Part shown: piece by piece, positions 25,685-37,177 of the stretch
How positions within the stretch are numbered: the first letter of the stretch is position 1
How the letters are laid out: the number at the start of each line of letters is the position of its first letter
DNA from: Isoetes taiwanensis
Lineage: Eukaryota > Streptophyta > Lycopodiopsida > Isoetales > Isoetaceae
Length of the DNA: 64,000 nt
Direction of reading: 5' to 3'
Assembly (NCBI GenBank): GCA_021234155.1
Contig: JAJEKV010000033.1
Coordinates: forward strand, 15,137,422-15,201,421
Program-made: the position numbers and the translations under genes
The notes under the pieces: model-generated
Databases searched by the model: none
Told to the model about the DNA's origin: nothing
What the model saw: only the letters and a program-made list of their open reading frames with translations

Positions 25685-26038
25685 TTCCACTTCCCATACC
25701 TCCACTCGGCCGGCCTCCTGATTCCTGTGGCCCCATCTTTCATCGCAATCCAATGCCACCCGCTGCTGTTTCTCGGGGTCTTCAAACTTGCCTTCTCATG
25801 GAGTGCGGTTTGTTCCTTCTATTTGCCCATGCTGCCTCGGAAGACATGGTGTTCTCAATTTCTCATTGACGCCGATCCTGCCCTTTGGGCTCAACACTCC
25901 CTCCCCGCTCTTCAAAACGCCAAGATCTCATTAGCAGCTACTATATCGGTTCGGCCCTCACCCCGTGAGGATCATTTTCAGACCGAGGGCTTCCGCCCTC
26001 AGAGACACTTCCTCCTTTTCTTCACCCGGAGTGTCGTT

Positions 26039-26051
26039 TGGTGGGGGGGAG
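26039..26051 (+). other. Polypurine tract
   Basis: A GGTGGGGGGGAG-type run directly precedes the TGTTAG start of the 3' LTR, as expected for plus-strand priming. Confidence 0.85.
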
Positions 26052-26622
26052 TGTTAGTCCTATGCCTCCTGGTACAGGACTATTCATGCATACGACGGAC
26101 CAGGTCAAGCTCAAGGATCCGCAATCAACCACGGGTCAGCCATCCAAGGCCCCGCAGAAGACCAAGCAGCAGCCTATCAAGAGGCGCCGCTCAGACAAGT
26201 GATGGGCCGTCACCGCCCGCCGGGCCACAAGCGGATTCTAGGCACTTCAAGAGGCACCGCCAACATTCCTGCAAATCAGGCCTCCTTCCAGGAGTCGGCA
26301 CCGAGATCAGTCAGAGTGTCTATATTGGGCCAAAGGCCATTGTACTATATATATGACTAGAACTAGCACATGGGTTTTGAGATGAGTTTTGAGTCTTGTC
26401 TCTCTTCAGTCTTCTCTCGATTGCGAGAGCTCATGTATGTTCATCATTGATATCAAGGAAGCTTATCATTTTCCTCTCACTGTTCTCTCTTGTTCTGTTT
26501 TCTTCTTCTTGTTGTTTTCTTGCAAATCCCGCGTGACATAGTCCCCCCGGATTCTCCTGTTAGATCCAAGGGTCCTCACAGAGGGCTGTCTTGCAGGAGT
26601 TCCCGAACCCAGACCCCAAACA
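26052..26622 (+). repeat. 3' LTR
   Basis: The LTR is 571 bp, starting TGTTAGTCCT and ending CCCCAAACA, and nearly identical to the 5' LTR. The TATA box copy is at 26346-26353. Confidence 0.95.
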
Positions 26623-26627
26623 TTCTA
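26623..26627. other. Target-site duplication TTCTA, right
   Basis: This is the second copy of TTCTA. Copy 2 of the large repeat resumes here. Confidence 0.95.
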
Positions 26628-27999
26628 ATTGCTCTTTCCTTATAAATTGCTCTTTTCTTGATAGTTCATCAAGTACCGTTTTGGTTTCTATCAAAAGGAT
26701 GAATATGAAACGAAGAATGAGGAAAGCAGCATCTACTACCTGATTAAAATAATAGGGGTCAACCTCACATGTAGAACATGATCGTGTCATTCATGCAAAC
26801 AAATCAAAATAAGCACATCGCAATGAGACCATTTTGAATAGACATTGCAACCGCATTTTTGCGGATGCATTCCAGATGGATTCAAACGCCTCAAACTCGG
26901 ATACATAAGGCACCCGCACTGATGCGAGGGATGTCAAGAATCAATAAAAATGACGATTTGGAAAGAATGGATTAAGTGGAATCAGCAGATAAGAACTCAT
27001 AAAAAATAAACACGCTTGCAAAGATGTGATGCATTACAATAAAAAGTGAAAGCCATATAAGCACCGAAAATAATCAAAGAATCAAATGCAAGTGCATTAA
27101 TACATTGTAATGCGAATCACCGCCAAGACATATTTTCAAGTAGAACAAACGAAGAACTAAAATAGATAAATTGCGATGGACAACTAGGAAACTATTAGCC
27201 TATAAATACTAATGGGAAGAATTGAGACAAATCGATAAATTGCTCAGTCATTAATGCTCGTTAATGTTGTTACCTTCCAATACAACCAAGATCGGATCCA
27301 TTAAAATCATCATGAACCAAAGATAATTAGTGCTTTCTCAGAGCATAAGTTAGCATGTCATTATACAATTTAATGCCCCAAAAGCAACATGTAACCAAAT
27401 AGATAGACAAACATGGCAACATCCTTGAAATATTTTCACATTCAACAAAAGCATTATTGAAAGAATCATGTGTATTGAAAGAGCTTGGTTCTAGCAAGAA
27501 TTATTCCATAGTAGAAAACGCAACATAAGTAAGATATAATCTGCCTTATTATTCTTAGTTTGAGGTGCATATTTTCATCAAATATATCACCAACTCGACA
27601 TAGAAGTCCGGACTAAGAAAACACCGGGATTATCTCAAGAAAATAATTGAATCTCACCATCGCATCAAACGTAGAAGTCGGGGACTAAAAAATGCATATC
27701 ATGCAATAAAGCTTGTTGCTTATGTATAAATTCCCCGACTTGCCTACAACGCCTGGCAGAACCGGAAGATGCATCTCCTACCAATGTAATCAAAAACAAA
27801 ATAATAATCGACATGATAGACACACAAAATAGATGTGAACAGGGAAAACAGAAAAAATAGTGGGAAGAGGGGAAACGGGAATTAACCCGCCAAAAAACTA
27901 TGATCGCTGATGAAAATGTAGCAACAAAATGAAGCCACATTCTCGCTGCTATTTCTCCATTTTTACTCCTTGGAGGTTCTCGCCGCTCTTCTTGTTTTG

Positions 28000-28057
28000 A
28001 ACCATGGTTCTCGCCATGGTTCTCGCCATGGTTTTGAACCATGGTTCTCGCCATGGC
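28000..28057. repeat. CCATGG cluster in copy 2
   Basis: Same five-hexamer array as 3138-3193, but spacers read TTCTCG where copy 1 has TTACG. Three or more spacers are changed the same way. Confidence 0.8.
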
Positions 28058-29596
28058 CAGCTATGAGACGTTGAAATAGAAAAAGGAAGGGGACGATAAT
28101 TGAGAAGCTACTTGAGAGGAGAGAGGCCGATCCAAGGAGTTGATGTTGCATAAGATCACAAAGCAGATTTGAGAACAATAGTGACCTCAGAAATACGATA
28201 GAAGATAGTGTTCTTCATCGGACCCTTCAAGAAGCATCGGAAGGTGCAAGCTAGATTCGCTGGCGTGTCCGGAGTTGAACGCCAACGAAGCTTTTAACAG
28301 ATACAAACAAATGGACAAATGGCTATGGAGTCGATTGTCCGAGATCAGACATAACATTGAGGGCCATAAAATATGGCAAAAAAGAGATGTTGAAATCGCC
28401 GTTGGTATGTGAGGATGGCCATGACCTTTTATCGTGAAGGAAAAGCATTGCCCATCCCGCCATGAGACAATGGATAAGGTAGATTTGAAATATAATCAAG
28501 ATGTTCATGATCATGAGGATAAAATGAAAAGAACGGAACATGATTGGAAGACACTAGAGTCGCAATTTAAATTTTCCTAGTCGATTTCAAATTTGAAACG
28601 GATAATGCCGCTCTATTGAGGTACATTAGTCTTGCTCTCTCTCAGAATCGTTATTTTAATGCGCCAAATCCAGTCCTCAAATCTTTTATCTTCTCCCACA
28701 GATCGCGGATACCCACGAGGCTTTGAAGGTCGCATGGACAAGCTCTAAGGCTTCATCCCACGAGGCTTTGAAGGATGTGATACCACCGAGGCTTTGGGCT
28801 GGTGTTTAAGAGTGAAAAGTGCTACCGCTATTGGATTTAACTATTACGGTAGTAGTAATATATGTCTTCTTTGTGACAAATAAAATTACGTAAGCCAAGT
28901 TTAGTGTACAAGGTATCCCGGGCTGACATCTTCATTTTACAATGAGGAAGTGTCGAACAAGTATTTAACTTCAAGTCATCTTGCCATGCTTTGACCTTAC
29001 ACAATTTTGATAATAACCCCGAGGCTTGAAAATGACCTCTTAGGGTCTGCAGTTTGTTAGAAAATGCTCACTTTTTGCACCAAGCAAGCCATGGTTTTCG
29101 TGATCAAATTAAGCATGGGATTGCAGTCTAATTAAAGGGGCTGTGGTGATATATAGCTATTTTAAACCCCTCTCAACTTCCTAAGTATGAATCTGGGAAG
29201 ATTTAACATACATATGTCAAACCCTCCAAACATATCAACACCGGAGAAGTCGCAAAACTAACCCTAAATATTCCTATGCTAAATGAAAAATTATCCATAC
29301 CGCTTCACCGATTGAAGAAACGAGAATTCCAGCTGCTTTTATCGAAGTGAAGCGCCATGTTTTCTTGACTCTGTGGGGCCCGAAAGAGATGCCATCGGAT
29401 TGAACCCTCGTAGCTCTCACCGATGTCCGTGATCCTCGCTGGCTGCTCGCTGTCGATAATCACTCAAAGGTTTCGCCCCCAAAGGGAACAGTTCCTTTCC
29501 TTCAATGGCTTGAAGCTATAATAGGGCCAAAGAAACATCTTTAGATGGAATGGCCCAAAAAGAGAAAAAATCTTCCATAATTGGCATAAAACTGGC

Positions 29597-29603
29597 TATA
29601 AAA
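29597..29603 (+). promoter_or_regulatory. TATA box of the Pro/His-rich protein gene, copy 2
   Basis: TATAAAA lies about 47 bp upstream of the ATG at 29651, in the same context as copy 1. Confidence 0.6.
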
Positions 29604-29650
29604 GTTGGAAGAGAATGTTGTTTGTAGCGAAGTAGCCTAGCAAAGCAATA

Positions 29651-30642
29651 ATGAAGATGCTTGTAACCTTATGTTTGATGATGATGACAACGACGATAAT
29701 TTCTCAAACAGCAGACATCCAGTTTCCTTGACATTAAGGTTTCCATATATGCACAATGAGGTGGTGAGAGATATGGAGTTTGTTCCTCTTGCCGAAATTG
29801 CTCATCCTCCAATCATTACAATCGATTGGGGTAAGGATAATAGCTCAACACCACCAACAATACAAACGCCCATAGTTAACTCAACATCTCCAACTCTAGC
29901 TCCAGCTCCAAAGACCCAAGATCGGCACCCAAGTAGGAGAATCATTTGGAGCTTCAAAGACTAGAATCATTTGTAACTTGGGAAGTACCTTCTAATAACT
30001 TCTACTCATTGATTGCCATTGATAGAAATGCCATCTCCATCGCCAATCCTCAACCTCACCCCTCCTCACCACCCCATACCTCATCCTCATTCACAACCCA
30101 AATCGTTTCCTCATCCTTATACTTACCCCAAACATCCCAAATCTCATCCCCGTCCCCCCCGCTCATCCTAAACCTCATCCCTCGCCCTCATCCTCACCCC
30201 AAACATTCCAAATCTCATCCGTGATCCTCCTCCTCCTCACCCCAAATCTCATCCCCATCCTCGCCCCTCATCCCCATCCTCATCCTCTTGTGCCGCCTAG
30301 GCATCAACCTCATCATTTGGAGCACAAAGATATCTATGTGCATTATTGGATTGTAGACATTCTCAAGGAGCGAATGATGTTTTTTCCGAAAGGTTTATTA
30401 TTCTTATCAAAAACCCTGTCCCTATGATGGTGATAATGGCTATCATACAATTGAATTTCACTTGGTGAAGCAACCGCAACCATGATTCTTTTCACATGCC
30501 TAAATATCAACCACACGACATCCGCGTAAACTATCACCTCATCTCACTACCCCTTAGACCTGGAGTAATGATGTTGCTAATACTAGTTTTATTTGTTCTT
30601 CTAGGAGGATTTTCCAACAAGGCATTGTGTAAATGTCTTTAG
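29651..30642 (+). pseudogene. Putative secreted, membrane-anchored Pro/His-rich protein, copy 2
   Basis: Same gene as at 4752. The N-terminus again reads as a signal peptide (MKMLVTLCLMMMTTTIIS). The central frame 29671-29964 includes LTLRFPYMHNEVVRDMEFVP and APAPKTQ. The His/Pro tract follows. The 3' end reads cleanly as RVNYHLISLPLRPG, then a hydrophobic segment (VMMLLILVLFVLLGG), then a short Cys-containing tail and TAG at 30640-30642. The hydrophobic tail could be a membrane anchor or a GPI-anchor signal. At least two frame changes are needed between start and end. Conservation of the same domains and TATA box in both repeat copies argues for a real gene in the repeat unit. Family and role unknown. 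Confidence 0.45.
30050..30297 (+). repeat. CCTCAC/CCTCAT low-complexity tract, copy 2
   Basis: Counterpart of 5150-5395. Several unit-internal bases differ in CG-containing words. Confidence 0.7.
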
Positions 30643-31057
30643 GTTTTTGTATAGGAATTTATATATATAATATATATTGAATACTTTTTTGTGTCTTAAT
30701 AATAAGTTGCATAGGTTATGATGATAATTTGTTTTTTAGTTGATATTTTTCTTCTATTATTGTCTAAATATATACAATAAAGTCTCGTTTTTTTGTCGTT
30801 TTTATTTTTCGTCCTCTCGCGATTCTAAATTGAGACACCAAGGCTTTTCTAATTTCCTTTGAGGTGAGTATTAAAAGAAGGCGAGAATTTTGTTTCGTAA
30901 GCATGAGTTGACGTGTTGCATTGATATGTAGAAGAAGAGTAATTGAAACAAAATTAGTAACGGGTGCCCGTTGCGGGGCATAAATACGGTTCTATTGCAG
31001 GAATTGAACTTAATTCCTTGCACTTATAAATGATGTTGCCTCTTGTTGCATTTGGAT

Positions 31058-31150
31058 AATTAATTTTTTTTGGGTTGCCCCAGGGGGGCAAACCCTCGTT
31101 TATGTGGGCATATTCAAGTATATGCTGGCATATACGTAGCATATGCTGAT
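31058..31150 (-). repeat. Inverted copy of the GGGGCAACCC-end repeat
   Basis: The reverse complement reads as the block at 7692-7786: a GCATAT-rich part, then GAGGGTTTGCCCC and GGGGCAACCC, then an A-rich run. The bases from 30951 to 31057 have no match that I recognise. Confidence 0.55.
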
Positions 31151-31567
31151 GACTGCTAAAAACTGGCTGCTGCCTGTAAATGGTCGGTCATCCACCCCCA
31201 TTATCAGCCTGCTACACAAACACTATCCGCCGGACTTGGCTATGGCTTCTGCACCTCGGATTCTGCCCTCCCTTCCGCGCCTTCCGTCAGGGCTCTGGCG
31301 TAGGAAGGATCCCTCCGGAGATGTTGGGAGTCAGCTTCTAGGCATGCCAGACATGCTAGATTTATCTTTCGGCCACTCTGCCTACATTGCAGCATGAATT
31401 AGGTGAAACTCTTCTGGCCGTTATCGTGTCGTCTCAATCACTAAAGAATACCTTATAGAAAGATTGGGCGATGAAATTATTGGAGCACACAGGTAATCAG
31501 ACAGTTAAATCTGAATCTAAAGCATGGCTTTTATTGATGAAACTTCAGCCTTAACTGCCACAAATTT

Positions 31568-32440
31568 CCGTTGTTTAACAGCTTGAACGATATTTTAGGG
31601 CTTATCGTAAGTGATAAAAACACAAATGAGGTGGTTCTAGAGTTGAGGTCATGGCGTCCAACACAATATATTATTGAAGATAGAGGAGATTTTCTTGCAT
31701 CTCTAGCAGATGCTATTGGAATGGCGAAGGGCTCAAAGTTCTGCATGCATCTAGTTCCTTTCTTCTGCCATATGGTGCCGATCGTTGTCATGCATCATAT
31801 CGTAGGAGGCATCCGTAAGTCTTGCTTGGAGGTTCAATGCAAAAGCACTAAAAAGAAACCGATGAGGATTGTCTTTTGATTTTATCAACGCCTTTTCCTA
31901 GTACTTAATTTTGTGGTGTTTTTGGAGCAAAGTGAACATGAATCATACTATTTAAACCGTTTCATGGCTGCATATAATTCTCGGTAAAGACCAAGCATTT
32001 TTACATATTTCATCAAGGAGTTTTCAAGTAACGCACCCGGTAAGTACAAGTTCATTTTGTTCTCCTGTTTGTAGCATGTTGATCAGTTCATAACAAACAT
32101 AGTATGAACGCCAGTTTGGAGACTCGCAATTCAATGATTCGAAAATTGTCCAAGCAATTGCGGAACTTCTCAGAGAATGTACGTTCAGAATTATAGGTGT
32201 TGCATATTAGTGCTAAATTTATGTCACCTATATTGGCATGCTGATTTCTAGTTCGTAGTGGTATTCTTGTGCATATGTGCTAACCTTTATGAACCCAACA
32301 GGGTTTGCTGCCCAGGATTTCGTCCGGTCCACAACTTGCTGCATTGCATTGCAAAGGCTTTTCTCATCAAAAACCTGTTTTGATGCCTTGAAGACATCAC
32401 CAGAAGTTGCATCAGCTCTTCTTCAGGTAGTTCCTTGTCT
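31568..32440 (+). pseudogene. Possible RME-8/DNAJC13-like gene fragment
   Basis: Three exon-like pieces are seen. One at 31571-31879 includes VSDKNTNEVVLELRSW and IIEDRGDFLASLADAIG. One near 32113-32185 reads FNDSKIVQAIAELLREC. One at 32300-32427 reads QDFVRSTTCCIALQRLFSS and then KTSPEVASALLQ before a GTAG donor. The first resembles the repeated early region of RME-8/DNAJC13 proteins, where a block like ERDSLLASLLDGVRASG follows a short strand-rich segment; the third could match the following helical region. These proteins act on endosomes with Hsp70. The assignment rests on remembered similarity, not a search, and is weaker to plant GRV2 than to other eukaryotic members. The J domain and most of the expected length (over 2000 residues) are missing. 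Confidence 0.35.
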
Positions 32441-33367
32441 TCACATTATGGTAGCACGTCCCATCATCACATTTCAAGGGAATCGGTTATCTCAGTCTGT
32501 TACCTATAATAACTTTATTTGCATCTAGAAGTATTTGGCAGAGATCACGCATTTCTTGCTAGTTTCTACATCTGAAAGTGTGGGCTTTGGACTTTTGCAT
32601 TGATGCAAGCTTCCAAGAAGCCTTGGGCAGTGATGTATTGATGCACAACCTTGCACATAGTGGCACTAACCATGATATTTTACGCATTTATAGATTTGCT
32701 AGACCCAGCGCATTCCAAGGTATATCATAGACATACTATGTTCAGCCCATTGGCACCTAAAGCAGCCAATAATATGGACAAAAGTTATGGACATTTGTTG
32801 TGGATAAAAGGAGATAACGCACTCAATATGATATCAAGCGTCAGAACAAACTAAAACTTATATGATTTGAATAATTGAACTCAGTCATCTGGTTTTGTCT
32901 CTTTTTTTGCTTCTTCCTTTACTGTGATTTTTACAAATTTGCTCAGTGTGGGAGCTTGTGTTTAATATATGCTTGAAATGTTTAACATAATGTATAAATC
33001 TGCCAATTCTTGGGATATACGATTGCATGGCTTGGGTAAATGTCATATAGCTCATGTTGTTTTATACGTCTTAAAGGCTTCAAAATGTACTGCGATGTTA
33101 TCTTGTCAGGAATGTTGTGTAATGCTTTTCTTCTGAGACAACTCTCTACAGAGTTGTAACATTGATATGAAAGAAAATGAGGATGTTAATATGCTATTGT
33201 TGCTGCTATTATTAAACGTCCTCCTTGTAATTTAGATAAAGCCAAAAGTAAGCACTATATGCTTTGCTATGGCAAAATCACAAGGTGGTTGTGGGGTAAG
33301 TATTAGCAAAATTCATTCGTAGGAAGGATTTATTGTGAAGGTAATTCAAGGTGTTAATGAATGTATA
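32441..33367. other. Unassigned sequence between gene fragments
   Basis: The sequence is AT-rich and intron-like. No exon, RNA gene or repeat is recognised. Confidence 0.4.
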
Positions 33368-33747
33368 GGGTACGATGGAAGATGTAAGGTGGCGAGTTAA
33401 TGAAGTTGTTGCATCCCCAAGTGTAAGATTTCATTGCTAAACACATGATAATGTTTATTCTCTCTAACCAAGGAGTCAATGAAATTCAAAAAGTTGATCA
33501 AATATATGCTGCCTTCACTGGTCAACCTCTAGAGCATGTACAAATGTCTACAGATGGCGCGCAATCGATTTTTCTCTGCTACAGAGGTATAGAGCATTAT
33601 GCAATTAGATGGTTAAGTCATTACCTTCATGGATGACAATAGGTTTCGCCAAGAGATATTGGGCAGGTTCTTATTTTTTGCACAAACAAAAAATCGCAGG
33701 CTATGGAATTTGGATTAATTGATGGAGTTCTAGAGACAGAATATTGA
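33368..33747 (+). pseudogene. CLPP6: CLPP6-like plastid Clp protease subunit, 3' end fragment
   Basis: Three exon pieces are present. The first, after a TAG acceptor at 33368, reads GTMEDVRWRVNEVVASPS. The second, about 33470-33593, reads VNEIQKVDQIYAAFTGQPLE and HVQMSTD, then a frameshift, then RFFSATE before a GTATAG donor. The third, 33700-33747 after a GCAG acceptor, reads AMEFGLIDGVLETEY and a stop. This matches the C-terminal third of chloroplast CLPP6-type subunits, which end FGLIDGVLETEY. The upstream parts with the catalytic Ser and His are not found, so this is an orphan fragment. The frameshift lies in a GGCGCGC word. Confidence 0.7.
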
Positions 33748-34276
33748 AGTTTGTAACCTTGAGGTATGTTCTTAGATAATTATGATTGAAAACTTCATTT
33801 CATCATGACCAATGTCTCTCCATCTATGGGTTGCAAATTGGGGGATGTTAAAAAGCAAGGTTTGAAGTAAAATTTATGTATATTGATGACAGTGATATAG
33901 AGTGATAAGGCAACTTGCTTTGCTATCAAGAAAATAGAAACTTCCTCTTTCAAAGATATGGCCATGTAAGTACAATTTCTTATGCATCATGAAATTGTTT
34001 TTGTTATTCTTAAGGAGATTAATTATCTTCTGCCGGTAGAACATTCCAGTTTACCTTGCTCCATTTGGGGTTGCAGTTCCTATGTTTATTAAGAAAGCAA
34101 ATTGTTTGGATTAAGATGATGTTGCCTGCTAGGACTTAAAACATCATCTGAAGTCTAATGGCTCGAAATTGCAGACACGAAAGAACGTCTAAGCCTTATT
34201 GAGGGAAAACATTTTAATTCTTGTTATTAGGCAAAGAATATTTCCACCCTTAGATGTTTTGTCCAGCGAGTTGAAT

Positions 34277-34288
34277 AAACTAGGGGCC
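34277..34288. other. Target-site duplication of poly(A) retroposon, left
   Basis: AAACTAGGGGCC precedes the insertion and CTAGGGGCC recurs right after the A-run at 35826-35834. The As are ambiguous, giving a 9-12 bp duplication. Confidence 0.85.
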
Positions 34289-35796
34289 GATTTTTATCGA
34301 AAGGGAGGCCGATAACGGGCCGGTGATGGCGGCCGTCTTCCTGAGAAAACCCTAGGGGGTCGGCCATAGCCGCCCCCATTTCCTTGGTGATTCCGGACTG
34401 GTCAGAATGCTGGAAGGCAGTAGGGATCTGTGCCCCAGAGGACTAGGCTGTTAGAACCATTCTTGCAGTCGAAGTCTCCTTCCTTTCGTTCCCTTGCAAG
34501 AACCAAGAAGCTTCCTTCCATTTCTTCTAGCTCTAATCCCTGGCAACGGTTTAGAGACTCTGAGGTTCGTGGCAAGGTGAGTGAGCTTGGTATTTCTTGC
34601 TTCTTGTTTTTGCATCTGCCACAGGGTTCCGGCTATGGGAGGTGTGCCTCAAGTTTCAGAGGTAAAGTGATGCTCCCTTTCTGCCATTGATTTCGTTCTT
34701 GTCAGCTCCTAGTGGTCTGGCTGGGAGAAGGGATGCAGAATCCGGGAAACAGATGTAAACAGGCCTGTAGTATGTGCTGCCATAAGAAGAAGGAACCACT
34801 CTTCAAGTACAGTCCCCAGCTTGAATAATTTTAGGAAGGGATCTTCACGACTAGCTTGGTGCTAGACTGGAAACAAATGCTGGCCCCTGTAGTATTGTGA
34901 CAGCTAAGAAGAAGAGTTTGTTGGCATCTATAGTACTATTGTTCTGTAACCCCTTTCTTGATGCTGGTGCTAGTAGCTGCAAGAGCTAAACCCTTTGACA
35001 GAAAATGAGCATTTCCGCATTTCTGTTGCAAGTTTCAAAGACTTTGTGGTTTTTTGTCTAACAATTAGCAGGGCCCGTGTTCCCCTTTCCCAGCAAGGGG
35101 TGGCTTGAGAATTGGTAGTCTGCAGGAATGGAGCAGCTCAAAAGTCATTGACTTCTTTCTAGTGGGCGGGAGACCCTAGAAAGGTTAAATTCTTGGTCTT
35201 GCAGGTAGACAAGGCCTGCATGGCTAGATGCAGATGGGTCAGGCGTGGGTCAGGATTCTAGCGGTGCTGCTCCTTTAGGTTTGCTGGTGAGAAGAAGGTC
35301 GAGTGCCTCATGATATGGGGCACCCCCTATAGTATTGCTGCAGCAGCTGATGGGATCAGCGCTATCTTCGGCAGGGAAGCATAAAGAGGATCCTGACTCT
35401 AGTTTGGCAGCTGACCAGTGCGGTTGGCTACTCCTCTTCCTGCTGCTGGTAATCTCAGGTCTGGTTTCTTTGTTATATCTGAGGGCCTATTTTTGAAGCA
35501 ATGATGCAACTGGGGCATGTGGAAAGACAGGAACTTAGCTCCCATAGTATCTGTTTTGGAGAAGAGGCCGGGTAGTTCTTGTTCAGTAACTGGCCTTAGT
35601 TGTGTCATTAGAGTCTAGGAAGTTAGTCCTTCTCTCCTGTAGTATCCTATGGAGAAGAAGTTGAGAGGGGTTCTAAGAGTACTAGGCTCAGAGTTTGGAC
35701 TGCTATTCATGGATTAGAGAAGTGGTAGCAGTTCCATACTCAACTGTATGTATATAAATGTCTTATCATTCGAATATAATACAGACTCTTGTCTTC

Positions 35797-35825
<29 letters not shown>
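34289..35825 (+). mobile_element. Poly(A) retroposon without a long ORF
   Basis: About 1.5 kb starts GATTTTTATCG, ends in a run of about 27 As and is flanked by a short target duplication, which is the structure of LINE-machinery retroposition. The longest open frame is 86 codons (34430-34690), with no recognised domain. The interior has degenerate repeats of a unit containing TAGTAT followed by GAAGAAG (34764, 34886, 35328, 35540, 35637). It differs from the LINE at 36061 in its 3' end, so it is not simply a fragment of that family. It may be a non-autonomous LINE derivative or a retroposed noncoding transcript. Confidence 0.8.
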
Positions 35826-35827
<2 letters not shown>

Positions 35828-36004
35828 AGGGGCCAAGAAACCATCAGCATACAAAAGCTTGGGATTTAGGCTAAAGAGAATGTTCATTAAACTCACAGCT
35901 GCCATTCTTATAGTAGTTTATCCATAGGATAAGACACCATAACAAAAGTAATCCAAGCTTTATGAAATGGTTTGTTGATATAATTTGAACTTGTGACAGG
36001 GCAA

Positions 36005-36060
36005 CTAGAGTGTGTCGAAAATGGGGGCAAGCCATGAAGCATGCATTAGCATATAGAAGC
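36005..36060. other. 56-bp LINE target-site duplication, left
   Basis: All 56 bases recur exactly at 37221-37276. The segment is F-box coding sequence. Confidence 0.95.
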
Positions 36061-37177
36061 TTGGCAGGACGTTAAGGAAGTCTTTACACCGGCAGAAGCA
36101 ACTTGGCAATCAGGTAACCTCTCCATCTTTTGGAGCCCTGCGGTCAGCCCTCAGGAGGACTGCCCATTAGCCCTGATGCATCCGAAGATCTACAAGAAAT
36201 GGGAAAAGGCTGGAATCTCCTGCCTTAAACATCTATGGGATATTGCTCGTAATGGCTGGTGGTCCTGGACGAAGCTAAAATCTGTGATTGGTGGCACAAC
36301 CTCAGATAGAGTGGTCTACAACAAAATAATGGGCCAGATCAATATGATTTCAGGAATTGAAGGTGAGGACGAAATCTGGCTGCTCAATGACAAGCCCTCT
36401 TACTCAGTGAAGGATGTCTATAGAGCCTTAACAGATGATGATTTGCCAGCAGTATCCACCTGGATCAATCTCTCCAGAGTCGAATATGTGAAGCACTTGA
36501 CAAGATGCTGGTCCTCGTACTGTGCAAAAAAAACTCAGATGTTTATGTGGCTTAGTTGGCGCACTGGTCTGGCCACCAAGACATGGCTGCTCCGCAGGAA
36601 AATTGTAGCAGATGCCTTTTGTCCTTTACAGTGTGGGGATCATGAATCTATCGGCCATATGTTCTTTTGCCCCAAGATAATGGCTTTCTGGGAATGGGTT
36701 TCTCCTATCCTTCATTTGGATGGCGCAGATCTACAATGGCCCCGGATCGTGTTGGTGCAAACTGATAAGCTAGGATACTCCATCACATGCATTGCTCTTT
36801 GGGCGGTTTGGAAGCATAGGTGTTCAGTCGCTCTGGATGCTCAAGATATCTCAGTGGCCAAAATCAGAAATGTCTTTAACCATGCCGTGGCCTTAATGGC
36901 TATCTCACACATCAGGAGTTCAGGCCGGGCCTATGACAAAGCCTTTGATCGGCTAGGAGCAGTTCAAGGATTCTATGCATACTTCAAATGCTCCTGGATG
37001 AGGGGAGATGGAGGCTTTATCACTCCACCAATGGATGAGCAGTAGGTAGTAGGTGTAATCGTGAGCATTAGTAAGAGAGCCTAGAGCTCAAGACGGGAGC
37101 TTTGTAGCTCATGCTCCTTAGGGGCCTTTTATTTGTACATTTTATAATTAGTTAATATATATCTACCTAGTTCTAGC

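Larger units (their letters stand above)
10308..26622 (+). mobile_element. Ty3/gypsy LTR retrotransposon with internally duplicated gag-pol
   Basis: The element has TG...CA LTRs of 572 and 571 bp, a 5-bp target duplication, a primer-binding-site candidate, gag with a CCHC knuckle, then protease, reverse transcriptase, RNase H and integrase in gypsy order, and a polypurine tract before the 3' LTR. The body occurs twice: 11265-18490 and 18515-25684. The 5' gag start (10927-11264) and the last 370 bp before the 3' LTR are single copy. No chromodomain is visible after integrase. A tRNA-Asp-like primer site and an ORF antisense to the region after pol suggest the non-chromovirus Athila/Tat side of plant gypsy elements. 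Both bodies carry stops and frame breaks, so it is non-autonomous as read. Confidence 0.95.
26623..30950. repeat. Large direct repeat, copy 2, right part
   Basis: This continues the match to copy 1 from about 1731 to 6036, with scattered substitutions and small indels. Similarity ends near 30950 where copy 2 meets unrelated sequence. Stretches 26630-27990 and 28060-29590 hold no recognisable gene. Confidence 0.9.

Noticed and set aside
1-30950. The two 6-kb direct repeats as LTRs of one giant element
   Set aside because: No TG...CA ends, primer-binding site or polypurine tract at the boundaries, and the 2.9-kb spacer has no retrotransposon domains.
31143-31397. Plus-strand 84-codon ORF as first exon of the RME-8-like fragment
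   Set aside because: It begins inside the inverted repeat motif and shows no family similarity.
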